Below are positions 53,701-64,000 of a stretch of DNA of 64,000 bases, one piece after another. A program made the translations under genes and the position numbers. The stretch's first letter is position 1. Every line of letters begins with the position of its first letter. The stretch is from Ectocarpus siliculosus. Taxonomy: Eukaryota; Sar; Phaeophyceae; Ectocarpales; Ectocarpaceae. The stretch is from the NCBI GenBank assembly GCA_000310025.1, contig FN649741.1, positions 5,685,775 through 5,749,774 of the forward strand. Direction: 5' to 3'. The notes beneath the pieces are model-generated. The model saw only the letters and a program-made list of their open reading frames with translations. It was not told the origin of the DNA and did not search any database.

Positions 53701-56700
53701 TCGAATGCGCATGTTCCCGCTAGCAACTGTTACATGTTAATACCGTTCAGACCAAGAAAAATAACAGACGGCGGCGTACTATGTAAGTCCCACCTTGCCC
53801 TTGTCGTCCTTCACCCGGGTCATGAGACCAAGGATCGTCTTAGCGTAGTTGTACGTCATCTGTTCCGACGGAGCGCCAGAGTACTCTCCGTAGTTGGCAA
53901 GTTCCTGCATGTTCGCGGCATGGTCGGAAGGTAGATCCATATCTTAAGCAGCTAGCGACAAAGACCTGGTGAGATGCGCTTGCTGAACTGTTAGGGATCC
54001 CTTGATGGTGCCGGAAGTAAGTCTGCAGTGACCTTCGACGCACGCAAGACATACATCTTGCACAAGAACTCATCCGTACCAGATGAGCATCACCCTCACC
54101 TTGCCATAGCCGTAGTCGGAGATAGTGTCAGCGTACACCACTGACGCACCTCCACCAGCCACCATCGTCCACACCCTCCCGCTGTGGTTCAGAATGGTGA
54201 GTTTCAGGGATGCTCCGGTGCTCCCGTCAAGTTTCTTGATGTAGGCCTCCTCGGGGAATTCGGGGCGACCTGATCGGTGGGGTGACGATTTACATCCATC
54301 GTTAAAAAAACTCGCAACCTGCGGCAGTGCACGAGACCTCATTTAATCGGTTTCGAGGAAATAATGTGCACAGCTGCCCTACAAAGCAGCACGAAGCACC
54401 TTCGTCGTACCTACCACTCGACAAAGGTTATGCTACATGATGGTTGTCTCACCGAACGGAGCAGGGAAGTCAATCTCCCCCCACTTCGGGCCGCACAAGA
54501 ACGAGGCGGTCTCGTCGATCTTGGCGGCCATGTCCAGGGGCGTGATTCGCTCCCCCACAACCACAATGGGGTTGATCTCCATGTACACGAAGTTCAAGTC
54601 GATGTACAGCTTGAACAACGCTGCCAGGAAATCAGCTAGCATGTCCTGCCGGCTCTCTGGCACCTGCACGAACACAAGAGCAACAAAAGCAAAGGCAATC
54701 ATGAGCTACGTGCAGTTTCCATCAACTGCGACAAAACCAAGAACCGGCAACCTGCGCGTAAAGATATGAGTGCGCCTGAAAATTCATGAAAACGGCGGAA
54801 CTTACAGGCTACACATGGCCGAGATGGCTGGGTGCACGTGTCGGTTGTGTCATGGCTGGTGCGAAATTGCCAACAAGAAACCGACTCGGTGGAGTCGCCT
54901 CGTGCACCCAAGATCGAAACAATCGCATCTCACCCGTTTTAACACCGTGAAGACACTTTCAGTAAATGGGGCTCATAGCGGGCGCAGCCGTGAGTGTACG
55001 TGGGGAAAAATAAACGTATCGAGCCACTGAGAATTTGTTCTGCGCGACCCCGGCGTAGCTCTTCAGTAGCGAGAGAGACACCGATATTCCCCATAGATAC
55101 AGCACCAGCTAGTTCACTCCCGTATTCAGATGATGTTTGAAAAAAAGCACGGATGTATTCCATGTTATCGAAATGTTTTACCACTTTTGGCCGCACTTCG
55201 AGCAGTGTTGAGGCAAATTAAAAACCAACTGTCACTGGTGTCGCACTTTGTAATATCCGCAAGGCATATCGAATCTTCGGGGGGCTGGTGTCTTACGTCG
55301 CACATGGAACATGTGGAGGAAAAGTGTTGTGAGAACGGCCGCTACCGGTGCGGACAAAATCACGCTTCGCACGACTTCAAACAATTTTTTAGAGCGCGTA
55401 TCATCGTATCATAGAGCCGACCACGGCAGTAGCAGCTGAAGCCATCCGCGACTGACCTTCGAGAGGAGCGCCTCCTTGATGTCGGATGCAGTCGCCTTGT
55501 CTCCGATCGGCACCTACATGGGATTCAGAATAAAGAGAACGGAGTGGAGGGTGTCAAGAGATCAAGGGTTATGTGGCACGAAGTCTTGCGATATTGCAGT
55601 CTGTCGGCGAACGTGTGGAGCGCAAGGTTATGTTTTCTTTTTTTTTTCTGCAAGGTTGTGTGTCTGCGTGCCGTTATCGAGCGCAACTATGGTTCATGAT
55701 GCCGTTCCTCCAGTCGTTCAGCACTGCACTCGAGCGCGAGCTTCCAGACCGGTCGGTACCTGTGTGAAACGTTCAGCACGTAGCCGATGTTCAAGCACAA
55801 GACCCGTCGTGATGATATGCCGTGGTCGACCGCCCCGTTTACCATTTACGAAGAAATATGAATACAAAGTATAGTTTCATGAAAGCTGTGTGACGACGTT
55901 GGAGTTAGTTGGCAACGTTTTTGCGGAGGAATAGCACCAACAGACCAGCCGCGTCATGCGTGCATGTTCCGGACCCTGCTGTCTAAAGCCAGCACTGCTG
56001 TACGTGAATCACGCAATTGCGCGCACAATTGGTGTACACAACTCTCTGCTCACCTGGAGCCGGTCTGCCTTTGCGTCGACGTCGCCGACATCGACTCCTC
56101 CTTCGTGGCAAAACAAGAACTCTTCACCCTCCCGGTTGGAGTTGATACACACGTAGTACTCGTCACTTTGTTCGTGGGGAACGAACGGTTCGACGATGAA
56201 TGTGTCAAGGATGCCTGTCACGACTTCCACCTGTCAGGCAAAGAGCACAACAAAGCAGGAGGCCGAGCGTGGTTGCGTGCTTCAGCTCCGCTCTGTCACT
56301 TCTTAACGCTTCACGCAGCGGCGGGCAAGGCGGAGATTCCGCTGGGCCACAAGACTCGCCAACATGTTCTTGGTAAAAGGCGTCCAACTCGTACGCTAGA
56401 CCATGTCGATGGGGGCGGTGAGGAGAAGAGTGTAGGGGCAGCAGTTTCTTCGACTCCACGTGCGCAAGATGTCGAATGCGCGTTTCGGCTGCGTGGCTAG
56501 GCGTGTCGCGGGCGGACATGCACCACAAAGCGGTGGATCCACACACAACGGAGAGGCTACACGATTTGTTCCGAATACCGTGCTACCTCCTCTGGTGCCG
56601 TGCAAACTCACAGAGCTAGATACTAATGCACGAAATACCGAGATCTGTACAGCGCTGTACACGTACCTCCTGGCTCTTGCCCATGCGCTCCGAAATCCAT

Positions 56701-57200
56701 GCCTTCACCTCAGGCCAGGTCTTGTTGACCGCGAGTAGGCCAGCCTTTCCTCGACGCTTGATCAGCTGGTCGGGCTTGACGACCAGCGGGGTGTTGGCGA
56801 GCCAGGAGTTGTCTTGCTCGATTTTGGCGAAGCCAGCGTCAGCACCCCCCTGGAGCATGTCCGCTTTCACCTGTCACACAGAAGAGGACATCCACAGCAG
56901 TCAGCATACACAGCCAACTACAGCTCACTGACAATACCTTTTCGGCAGCACACGCGCTAAGTGGCACATCACGGACAACCCACCGGCACCGCCAAGAACA
57001 AATGAAAACGAACAAGATCAGCGAAGAGAACAACGCTGCCCTGCCATGGTCACACTTTCTATTTTATACAAACGTGTCTGGAAAACGGATTGGAGACCAA
57101 CCTGGACACAGCGGTTCTCGATGTCGTAGTCGCCATACTCCGAAATCCACTTGGAAACAAGGCGCTTGCCATGGTACTCCCTGATCGCTTTGGCAGACAT
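47716..57200 (-). CDS. ACLY: ATP-citrate lyase, single-chain
   Basis: There are 23 exons: 57200-57102, 56870-56667, 56230-56054, 55513-55457, 54663-54453, 54269-54103, 53904-53794, 53561-53412, 53207-53058, 52749-52652, 52447-52345, 52205-52101, 51842-51624, 51431-51333, 51203-51021, 50724-50593, 50376-50234, 50041-49892, 49717-49591, 49400-49242, 49100-48909, 48625-48521 and 47868-47716. All phases agree and give 1,097 residues (animal ACLY about 1,100). The cytosolic enzyme makes acetyl-CoA and oxaloacetate from citrate, CoA and ATP. The N-terminal ATP-grasp/citrate half ([40 protein letters not shown]) is fused to the CoA-ligase and lyase half. The phosphorylated His is in [14 protein letters not shown], at residue 760. 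[20 protein letters not shown] and the C-terminal [20 protein letters not shown] complete it. A linker rich in Ala, Ser and Pro (exons 10-11, about 475-520) joins the halves, which are separate subunits in plants. Confidence 0.97.
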
Positions 57201-57392
57201 GGCTGATGGCTGGTGGGTGTCGTGAGTCGTGCGTGAGTAATGTGTGACGGTGGGTGCGTTCCAAGACAAAGGGAGCACGCAGATGGAAATACTAGAAGGA
57301 TGCCCCCCCTGTTAGCCAGGGGGGCGGGGTGCGCGCCCGGTCCGCCGGTGTCGCTGCACATCTTTTCTGTCTTGTTCGTTCGAGTAGGTGGA
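57201..57392. promoter_or_regulatory. 192-bp divergent promoter region ACLY / SNF5
   Basis: The two start codons face away from each other across 192 bp. The middle holds a C7...G6 inverted repeat (57303-57324) that runs into a GC-box-like ggggggcggggtgcgcgc. No TATA box is clear on either strand. A bidirectional promoter is inferred. If the SNF5-type protein starts further upstream (an in-frame ATG lies at 57240), the gap shrinks to 39 bp. Confidence 0.55.
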
Positions 57393-59297
57393 ATGATCAC
57401 CAGCAGCGGCTACTGCGGTGCTTCGGTGGTGTGCTGCAACGTGGATGTCGAAATAGGTGGCGTTCGCTTTGTTGACTCGGTAAGATTTGTGCTGTTTAGC
57501 CAAGTAGAGGTGGGGCTGGGTCCCATGTTGTCTGCTAATATGAGCATGATGTCATGTGAAATGTTCCGCATCGATGGTGTAGCGCTTTTGCATGAAAAGC
57601 CCACAACGCCCACGCCCCCCTCCGCTCTTTTCACTCTTTTCTCTGCAGACTTCAGGCGATAAGGGCATCGACAACTGTGCTAGAATATTTCTATTGTGAT
57701 GAGGAACGGTGCTCCGTCTCGAAATGACACGTTGTCAATATATTGTCGTAAGGACTGGAACGTAAAAGCACGTCTACCCCGCTCTCTGTAGACTAATCTC
57801 GCTCTCTCTCTCTCGCTCCCTCTCTCTCTCTTTCCCGACCCTCAGGTTATGTGGGATATCCACCAGAGCTCGGTAAGCGACTCCACCACATTACCCTTCG
57901 CCTAGGAGGAGGCAAGTCTGTAAACTCAAGTGTACGCCGCGTTAGAGGACCACGATTGCGCAACAGCAGCATTAACTGCTGTCGCAGGCGCAACCAATAT
58001 ACAGACGCGAAGAAATTTCTTTTTGGAGGTGCACGCCCTGTAGTTTGCATCATGCTTACCGCAACAAGCAGTAACCCTGTGCCCTCGTCGTCTTGACTCT
58101 GTTAGTCCTGGCAGGCCGTGCGCTCTTCGCGGAATAGTATCGATTTCACGCACGTCTCATGGTACGCTATTCCCAACTCACAGCAAAATCAGTGGCTACC
58201 CGCGCCATGAGGGTTTGTGTTTTTTTATCAACTATTTACTGCTGTGGTTATGGTAGTAGTCCTGAAAGCGACAGCTCAAGACAGAGTACGCAGGATATGT
58301 CTCTTTTTTGTACGGAATGTTCACGGACCACGACCGCAAGTGCATGTTTGCCACTGGAACTCCTTCTGTGAAGGAAAGACTTCCGTTGATGGCCTTTTCC
58401 ACCAGTATCCTGAAGTAATGCTTTTGACACGAGTAGCACATCATTATTTATTGTTTATTGAAATGCATAGCACGTGCTTACACAGAAACTGCCGCTTCTC
58501 CAATGACCTTCCATCCCTTTGTTTTGTCGAACGATGCAGCTATCCCCACTAGAGTTCTCGAGGAGGACGTGTGCAGAGCTTGGTATTGGGGTGTCGTTTG
58601 TCCAGCCAATAGCTCAGTCTATTGGCCAACAACTGATAGAATATGGGCGAAAGAACCCAATGTGGGCAGTGGAGGGAACAATTGCACCAGCGGGCGAAAA
58701 CATACAGACTGTGATCATCGACGTACGCTTTCGATCAGTCATTTTTCGAGATCGCTTGCAGTGGGATGTCAACTGCCCCTACAACAGCCCGGAGCAGTTC
58801 GCGAGGATCACGGTGGCGGATTTAAATTTACCACAGGTGAGTACCACCAGGTGGAGAGCAGTGGTCCCTTTCGGATTGGATTGTCTTCAACGATGACGCC
58901 GAGCGTCTAAAACCCAAGTTTTAGGTTACAGCTCACCGTGTGTATGATGTATTGCAACTGGATCGGCCGTGGTGGAGGGGTGCGCAATCGTTCCCGTGCC
59001 ACGTTCACGGTGCACTTTCGTGACGAGGATTCCTTGCTGGTATGTTGGCATACCCGCCTCCTCTCACATTTGTTGAGACGAACAACCGCCGTTGCGCAAT
59101 GTCGGTGACGCTTGTATTTGCAGGAAATGGAGCCGATTATCGCGCTGACGACACACCAGCAAGTATCGAGGTTTCGCATGGCAGCACCATCATCAACCAC
59201 AAACAACGAGGATGCCCAATTCAAGGACGTCGAAGGGCCTTGTGTTTCTTCTGCCCTGAATTCGAGTAGTTTGTACGAAGTAAAAGCACCCCCATAG
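57393..59297 (+). CDS. SNF5: SNF5/SMARCB1-family chromatin remodelling subunit, minimal form
   Basis: Four exons, 57393-57479, 57846-57872, 58540-58836 and 59124-59297, join in frame to 194 residues. The SNF5 domain is two related repeats. The first reads VDVEIGGVRFVDS, VMWDIHQSS, then LSPLEFSRRTCAELGIGVSF with VQPIAQSIGQQLIEY; the second reads IQTVIIDVRFRSVIFRDRLQ, WDVNCPYNSPEQFARI, then DLNLPQEMEPIIALTTHQQV. Family members are core subunits of SWI/SNF-type remodellers. The 27-nt second exon encodes just VMWDIHQSS, the expected end of the first strand block, and sits behind a 40-nt CT-rich tract. The N-terminal winged-helix region and the family's C-terminal coiled part are absent; the last 35 residues are low complexity. 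An upstream in-frame ATG (57240) is possible. Confidence 0.85.
57797..57836 (+). repeat. CT-rich microsatellite serving as a polypyrimidine tract
   Basis: It is a run of tc dinucleotides interrupted twice (gctctctctctctcgctccctctctctctct). It lies 9 bases upstream of the AG of the 27-nt SNF5 exon, so it probably acts as that exon's splicing signal (inference). Confidence 0.8.
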
Positions 59298-61112
59298 TGC
59301 CTTCGAGTCTCGGAAGAGGGAGGGGAGGGAAAGGGTAAATCACCTTCATACCTCTGCTCCGCGCCCTGCTTGGGAAAATGCATGCTCCACAGTTCCACGT
59401 TGGTGAGGCCAGGGACCAGAAGCAGAAAGGGTACTCTTGTTGTTTCCCTACACGTGTGCATTGCGCGTCATGTACAAACATTGCCGCTCTGAAGCTCGCA
59501 TGTTTTCCAAGCACTTTCTCACGGCAACAGCCTTGTTTGTAAGACTTGTTTTACTGGTGTCTAGACCTGCCGTGCCGTGTCTCTGCCATTTGAATGGGGG
59601 GCTACCACCCCAGCAGCGGTGATTGGCATGCTAGTCAATGCTGCGATACACTTGGAAGCATGTCCTTGAAGCTGGTTGTTGCCGACTTGGATATCATCCC
59701 TCCCGTGCAACATTTGAATTCGTCTCTACTTGTAGTTAAGTCTGGTTTAGAATCATGGACGCTACCAGAGTACGCGCGGTAACCGAGCGGCAAAAGAACG
59801 GTTGGCAATCCGGAGAAAGAAAGCGTGCGGACGGAGGGAAAGGACTGAGAGAGGGTACATCGAAGGGGCGCACTGTTCCCAGTTCCTTTTTTTGGTGTCT
59901 TGGTTCTTGTCTGCGTGCGGCTTGTTTGCACCTGAGGAACGCGCTTGACCCAATCACTGGTATGTATTGACCTTGAGTGTGTCTTTGTTTCAGTAGATGT
60001 CGTATCCTCTCAGGTCTAGTTGGTCTACCTACAGAAGGAAGACCGTGCGGGTTGCCTGACCGGCCCACACCGTCAAACCTGTTGCGTGTATGGGGGACAT
60101 TTGCCTGATCGGTCATATACCCGACAGAGCTCCCCGGGCATACGTAGGGCGCGTAGAGACAAACCCTCTAGGCAGAATGGTCAATCTTGCTTCGCCCTTT
60201 TGGTTTGAAGACAAGAACAACAACGAAGATGGTCTACATGCACTACCCTTTTGACGCGAATGGGGCCTTCATTGCCATCCGTGGCCGTACACCGTTCTCA
60301 GATCGTGACTCTCGCATCCGGGCCTCCATCCGAAAGAAGCCGAGACGGAGCACCTCCAGGTTTGGCCTAACAGACAGTTTTTGCGCTACTAGGTGCACCA
60401 TGTGGTGTTTGGCGTGCCGCACGAAGTTTAGGCATATTTTCGCCTCCCACGGTATATTTTAACGAAATATGACTATTTTGCCTATTTTTTTCCTGACCTT
60501 GACACCATTTTGTTCCGCAAATATCTCTTCCCAAACTGTCTACAACATTTCTGCGCAAGCCCGACCTCTTTTACTCTATCCACAAGGGGAGCGCAGGCCC
60601 CAGTCAACACATGAATCAAAATCGCCAGCCTGCAGGTTGGTTCGGGATACTGCTGTCAATCCCCCTCAGCGAAGAGCTCCGAGAGAGATACATGCTGCCC
60701 CCAGGAACCGCGGGAGATAACCTAGTCCCAGGTAGCTGCGTTCTGCCCTCCTTCGCGACGTCGCCTATCTTATGACCTTGGCGAGGTTTTAGCGACCTTG
60801 GCTTCGAGGTACTGGAAAACCAGCGGCAAGCAGATGACACTACCACAAAGACTTTCCGAACACCTAAACAGCAGGGCAAGACGTACAGTGCCACATTTCG
60901 TGCCTGCCGACTGATTTCATATTTTACAAAGCCCTTTGCACAAGCCGCTGCACCCACAACGTATACCCCCAATGACGCCATATTTTCTCCACGGCCCTCA
61001 AAATTCTTTATCAACAAGTCAACTCTATCCACAGAATGGCGGCACATCCACTAATTCTATCAGGCTTCGCGAGCAAGTCATTCGTGGGTTATACAAGGAC
61101 GGCCATGAACTA
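59298..61112. other. Intergenic, convergent SNF5 / unrecognised gene
   Basis: This is 1.8 kb between two stop codons. Several open frames exist (for example 60220-60462), but none has a recognisable motif or splice-linked neighbour. Confidence 0.45.
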
Positions 61113-64000
61113 TTATAAGCTTTCCGTTTCCGTGTAGCACAGCTCGGCTAAGATAAGTCTTCCAATGTCGTAGTTTGTACCCGGGATTGGGTCTTCTCTG
61201 ACAAGCATTCCAGCCGTGTCGAGGGGCGCCACAGGAGCATCTGAGTGCACGAACCTGGGAAGACAGCAGCGGGCAAAGAAAGGATCGACGCCAGTAGATA
61301 CGATGGAATGCTTACAAGTCGCCTTTGGTGCATCAACAACAACATCACGACGACAGCATCAATGACAAGGAACACCCAACGATGAGTCAACAAGAACAGA
61401 AAAATGCACAGACCTTGCCAATCCGTTGACCTCTAGCAGATGGCAGACCTGCACCAGAGAAAGCAAAAGCACGTGAGAGGCAGGCAGGTTTCAGCGAGAT
61501 TAGTAGCACCAGAGCAAACCCTGGGTACTACCCCGCCCAGGGCTATATTGAACACAGAAGAAGGGAAAGACCGGTTGTCTCTGCTTGGAACTCTTCTCTG
61601 AGCATGGACGCCACTACGATGGTTTTGAGATTCATGATGGAGATATTGAATCAATTTGAAGTTGACGAAGAGTTTACGGATGCAGCGAGCATTTCGCGGG
61701 CGGTTGGAGCAAGACACGGAAACGTCCATCAGTAAATTCTCGCGCTGCTTCTACAAACAGGACCAAACAAGAAGGGTCATAGGGGGCGTACACGTGTCAG
61801 ACCCCATACCCATTTCGAGATATGGTCACTCCTTTCCTACTCCTGGTCTGAATAACAGTGACTGTTCGGGATCTCTTGCTTTGCAACGGCGGTGTTTGCC
61901 TACGGGGTTAATATCACAAGGTTTCGTGGTGAGCGGTGCTGTCAGCAGGAACAATTCAACAATTCAAGGTACCTTTGGCTTTCTCCTTGCAAGAATGGCT
62001 CGGGGGCCACTTAGACCTGCAAGAGCTTTATCGTCTTCCATCTTCGGAGGGCGCGGAACGGTGTCGCCGGCACGAAAGAGGGGAATGCCCAAGGCATCGC
62101 TTACGTTCTTTGCTTCCTCGATGACCTAGCAGGGGGGCGAGAGGCCGAGGAAGAGAGAATCGCCCACGCGAGAGCTCGACAACGAGCTGGAATTCGAATA
62201 ACATGGTCCCAGGGGTTGAGACACTGCCCATGGCAGCCTACAGGGTGTGTGTGCGTTGCTCTCGCACGACATTAATTCGGCAAGCGCTGCTGGACTGGTG
62301 TTTGAGACGTTACCAACGAGTGCGTGGTAAGCTCCAGTGACAGGACAGCATACATACAGCATGCACTCCATTCACGTTTCGGGCGTGTAGCGTTATCTGG
62401 ACTTTTGTTGTGTAGTTACCCAGCTCAAATGGAGCGTACGCCGACTCCCTGACGAAGGAGTAAACTTGTTGAATAACAACCACAAAAATATATACGACAA
62501 TACACATTTCACACACCACTGGCGCCACCATCGTCACTAATCACATCACCATGTCTTCTTCACACGGCATGAAGGGAACCGCACGGAACTCATCTGCGTG
62601 TCGTCGTGCATGTGGCTAGCTCAGCGCCTACTGATTCCCCTCGCAATTTCCTGATCGGAAAAAAAACTTGCAGCGCAAATTGTGTTTCAGAGGTGACCGG
62701 AGATCCTTGGATGGCGGATGGCTGACTCACCTGCCGTTCTAAAGATGCGTCGCGGTTGGAACTGTAGTATATCTTGTCCATGAAAAGCACGGCTTCTTTG
62801 TTGTCCGAGCGCACCAACATTCTCAATACGGCGCGGGCATCCATACGGCCATCCCTTGTAGACTGCACTCCGACGAAACGCACGTTCCCTTGGATGAGGT
62901 AGCTGTGATAGAGGCCAACGGGGGGTGGCCGTATGATAGACGTGTTTGGTTCCAGATATTGGTCGGAAGCAAAATAATTGGCAAGGATTAAGAGCAGAGG
63001 AGAGGGGAAGAAGCAAGGGGGGTGTTGGGTGTCTTGAAGCATGAAACTCCCAATAATGGGCGTGTGTCATAGGTAAGTAATCGGGGATAGCGCCGTCTTT
63101 CTGGCGTATCCCCTCCCCTCTCGCCCTACTGTGCTCACCCTAGGAGCCCACGGTTCGTCTTTATGCAAGAACGTTGGATGCCCATGCAAGACCTTGTGTC
63201 CTCTCCCATACGGAATATCACACACGGATCTGTAGTACCCGCCAGCGTGCACGGCTCGGCCTGACAAAGACGGGAAAAACGATGAATTTTTTAGTTCAAG
63301 ACACATTTCAGTGCATGACATCAAAGGAACAGCTGCAGTTTCACTTTCGGGGGCGCACCATGGGATGCAATTCCAAGGAATGACTTGTGTACCTGTTCTA
63401 GAGTTAATCTCACCGCACTAGGGTAGGCATAACTTCTCGTCGGAGCACTGCGCCCTGGTTGGCATGGAGCTGCTGAATTTTTGCATACGGCAATGGGTTA
63501 CCGCACGTTTCAGTACGAGAGTAGCGTAGAGGCTACAGCTGTACCACAACACACCATGACCAGGCCCAGCCATCTTTAGACAGATAACCGTGCTTGGAGT
63601 TGACTCTGTACCAGTCTAGCACAGAGAGATTGACCCCAAAACTTCGACGATGGAGATTATCTTTTTTGGTTCTGAGGGGTACAGGATTCACCAAACAGCT
63701 GCTATACGTCCGTGTTGGGGGGAAAGTCTACACGTCGCAAAATCACCACGAGCCTTGTATCTACGGTGGCACCTCACACCTGGTCGGGTGCTAAGCTACT
63801 GATACCGATGCCAGAGATTCCAGTCGGAGAGGTCATTCATGACGACGTGCTTTCAAAGGCCCCTCCGCTCTCTCTCTCTCTCGATGCATCCACACACTAC
63901 CAGCCCAGCCGGGCGATATTCACATGAGCCCGAGCCTTAGTAATTACCAATTGTGAACACTAGGTATAGCATAGCCAAAGACTCACCGGCAGGCTCGAAC
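61113..64000 (-). CDS. Unrecognised protein, 3' part; 5' end outside the window
   Basis: Exons 63260-63139, 62902-62731, 62125-61973, 61448-61414 and 61254-61113 join with matching phases to give the last 207 residues. A further exon seems to end at 63987 (…SSLP, then GTGAGT) and runs off the edge. I do not recognise the family. Visible: a Cys-rich start (LAGTTDPCVIFRMGEDTRSC), then LLGYLIQGNVRFVGVQSTRD, a charged segment (AVLFMDKIYYSSNRDASLER), a helical VIEEAKNVSDALGIPLFRAG, a short basic ARRKPK, and the end VREDPIPGTNYDIGRLILAE. The composition looks like a soluble, structured protein with no membrane segment or signal. Agreement of five phases makes a real gene likely. Confidence 0.65.
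63868..63882 (+). repeat. Short (TC)n run
   Basis: A 15-base CT alternation in the intron of the unrecognised gene (plus-strand view). No function is suggested. Confidence 0.85.

Noticed and set aside
61414-61973. Alternative frame for the unrecognised gene using a donor after ALAG (62017)
   Set aside because: It forces the last exon into a frame with a Cys/Arg-rich, less protein-like sequence. The longer exon ending at 61973 keeps all phases.

Overview
The window is nuclear DNA of a eukaryote with intron-rich protein genes: 4 to 23 exons each, GT-AG introns of about 150 bp to 3.7 kb, and at least one well-supported GC-AG intron. The gene set points to a flagellate-bearing stramenopile, most likely a brown alga or close relative (inference). 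It includes an axonemal dynein assembly factor, a single-chain animal-type ATP-citrate lyase, and neighbouring genes that almost always lie on opposite strands, a layout known from the Ectocarpus genome. I could run no searches, so all identities come from reading the spliced translations.

Layout: 1-614, repeat- and transposon-like DNA with three 66-68 bp tandem units. 615-1778 and 7004-8167, a 1,164-bp inverted repeat at about 99.7% identity; its right arm is the promoter, first exon and part of intron 1 of a two-RRM RNA-binding protein gene (7510-3427, minus), and its left arm is an orphan copy. 10346-15825 (+), PP2A regulatory subunit B55. 26418-16018 (-), a TAP42/IGBP1-type PP2A-associated protein with two 3.6-3.7 kb introns, one full of foldback repeats. 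26670-30519 (+), dynein assembly factor DNAAF1. 34952-31546 (-), an HSPA13/STCH-like ATPase-only Hsp70. 35300-39578 (+), ribosomal protein RPL11. 45636-40282 (-), a TPR-repeat SAM methyltransferase. 57200-47716 (-), ATP-citrate lyase in 23 exons. 57393-59297 (+), a minimal SNF5/SMARCB1-type chromatin remodelling subunit. 64000-61113 (-), the 3' part of an unrecognised gene that runs off the window.

The genes form short-spaced divergent pairs (TAP42/DNAAF1 251 bp, HSPA13/RPL11 347 bp, ACLY/SNF5 192 bp), so shared bidirectional promoters are likely. B55 and TAP42 act on the same phosphatase and end tail to tail 192 bp apart. For the annotated genes most exon joins keep the reading frame; exceptions are stated in the entries.

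The most unusual features are the inverted duplication of a promoter plus first exon around the RRM gene, a 100-bp tandem triplication that copies the splice donor in the Hsp70 gene, the foldback elements in the TAP42 and RPL11 introns, and the unrecognised gene at the right edge.
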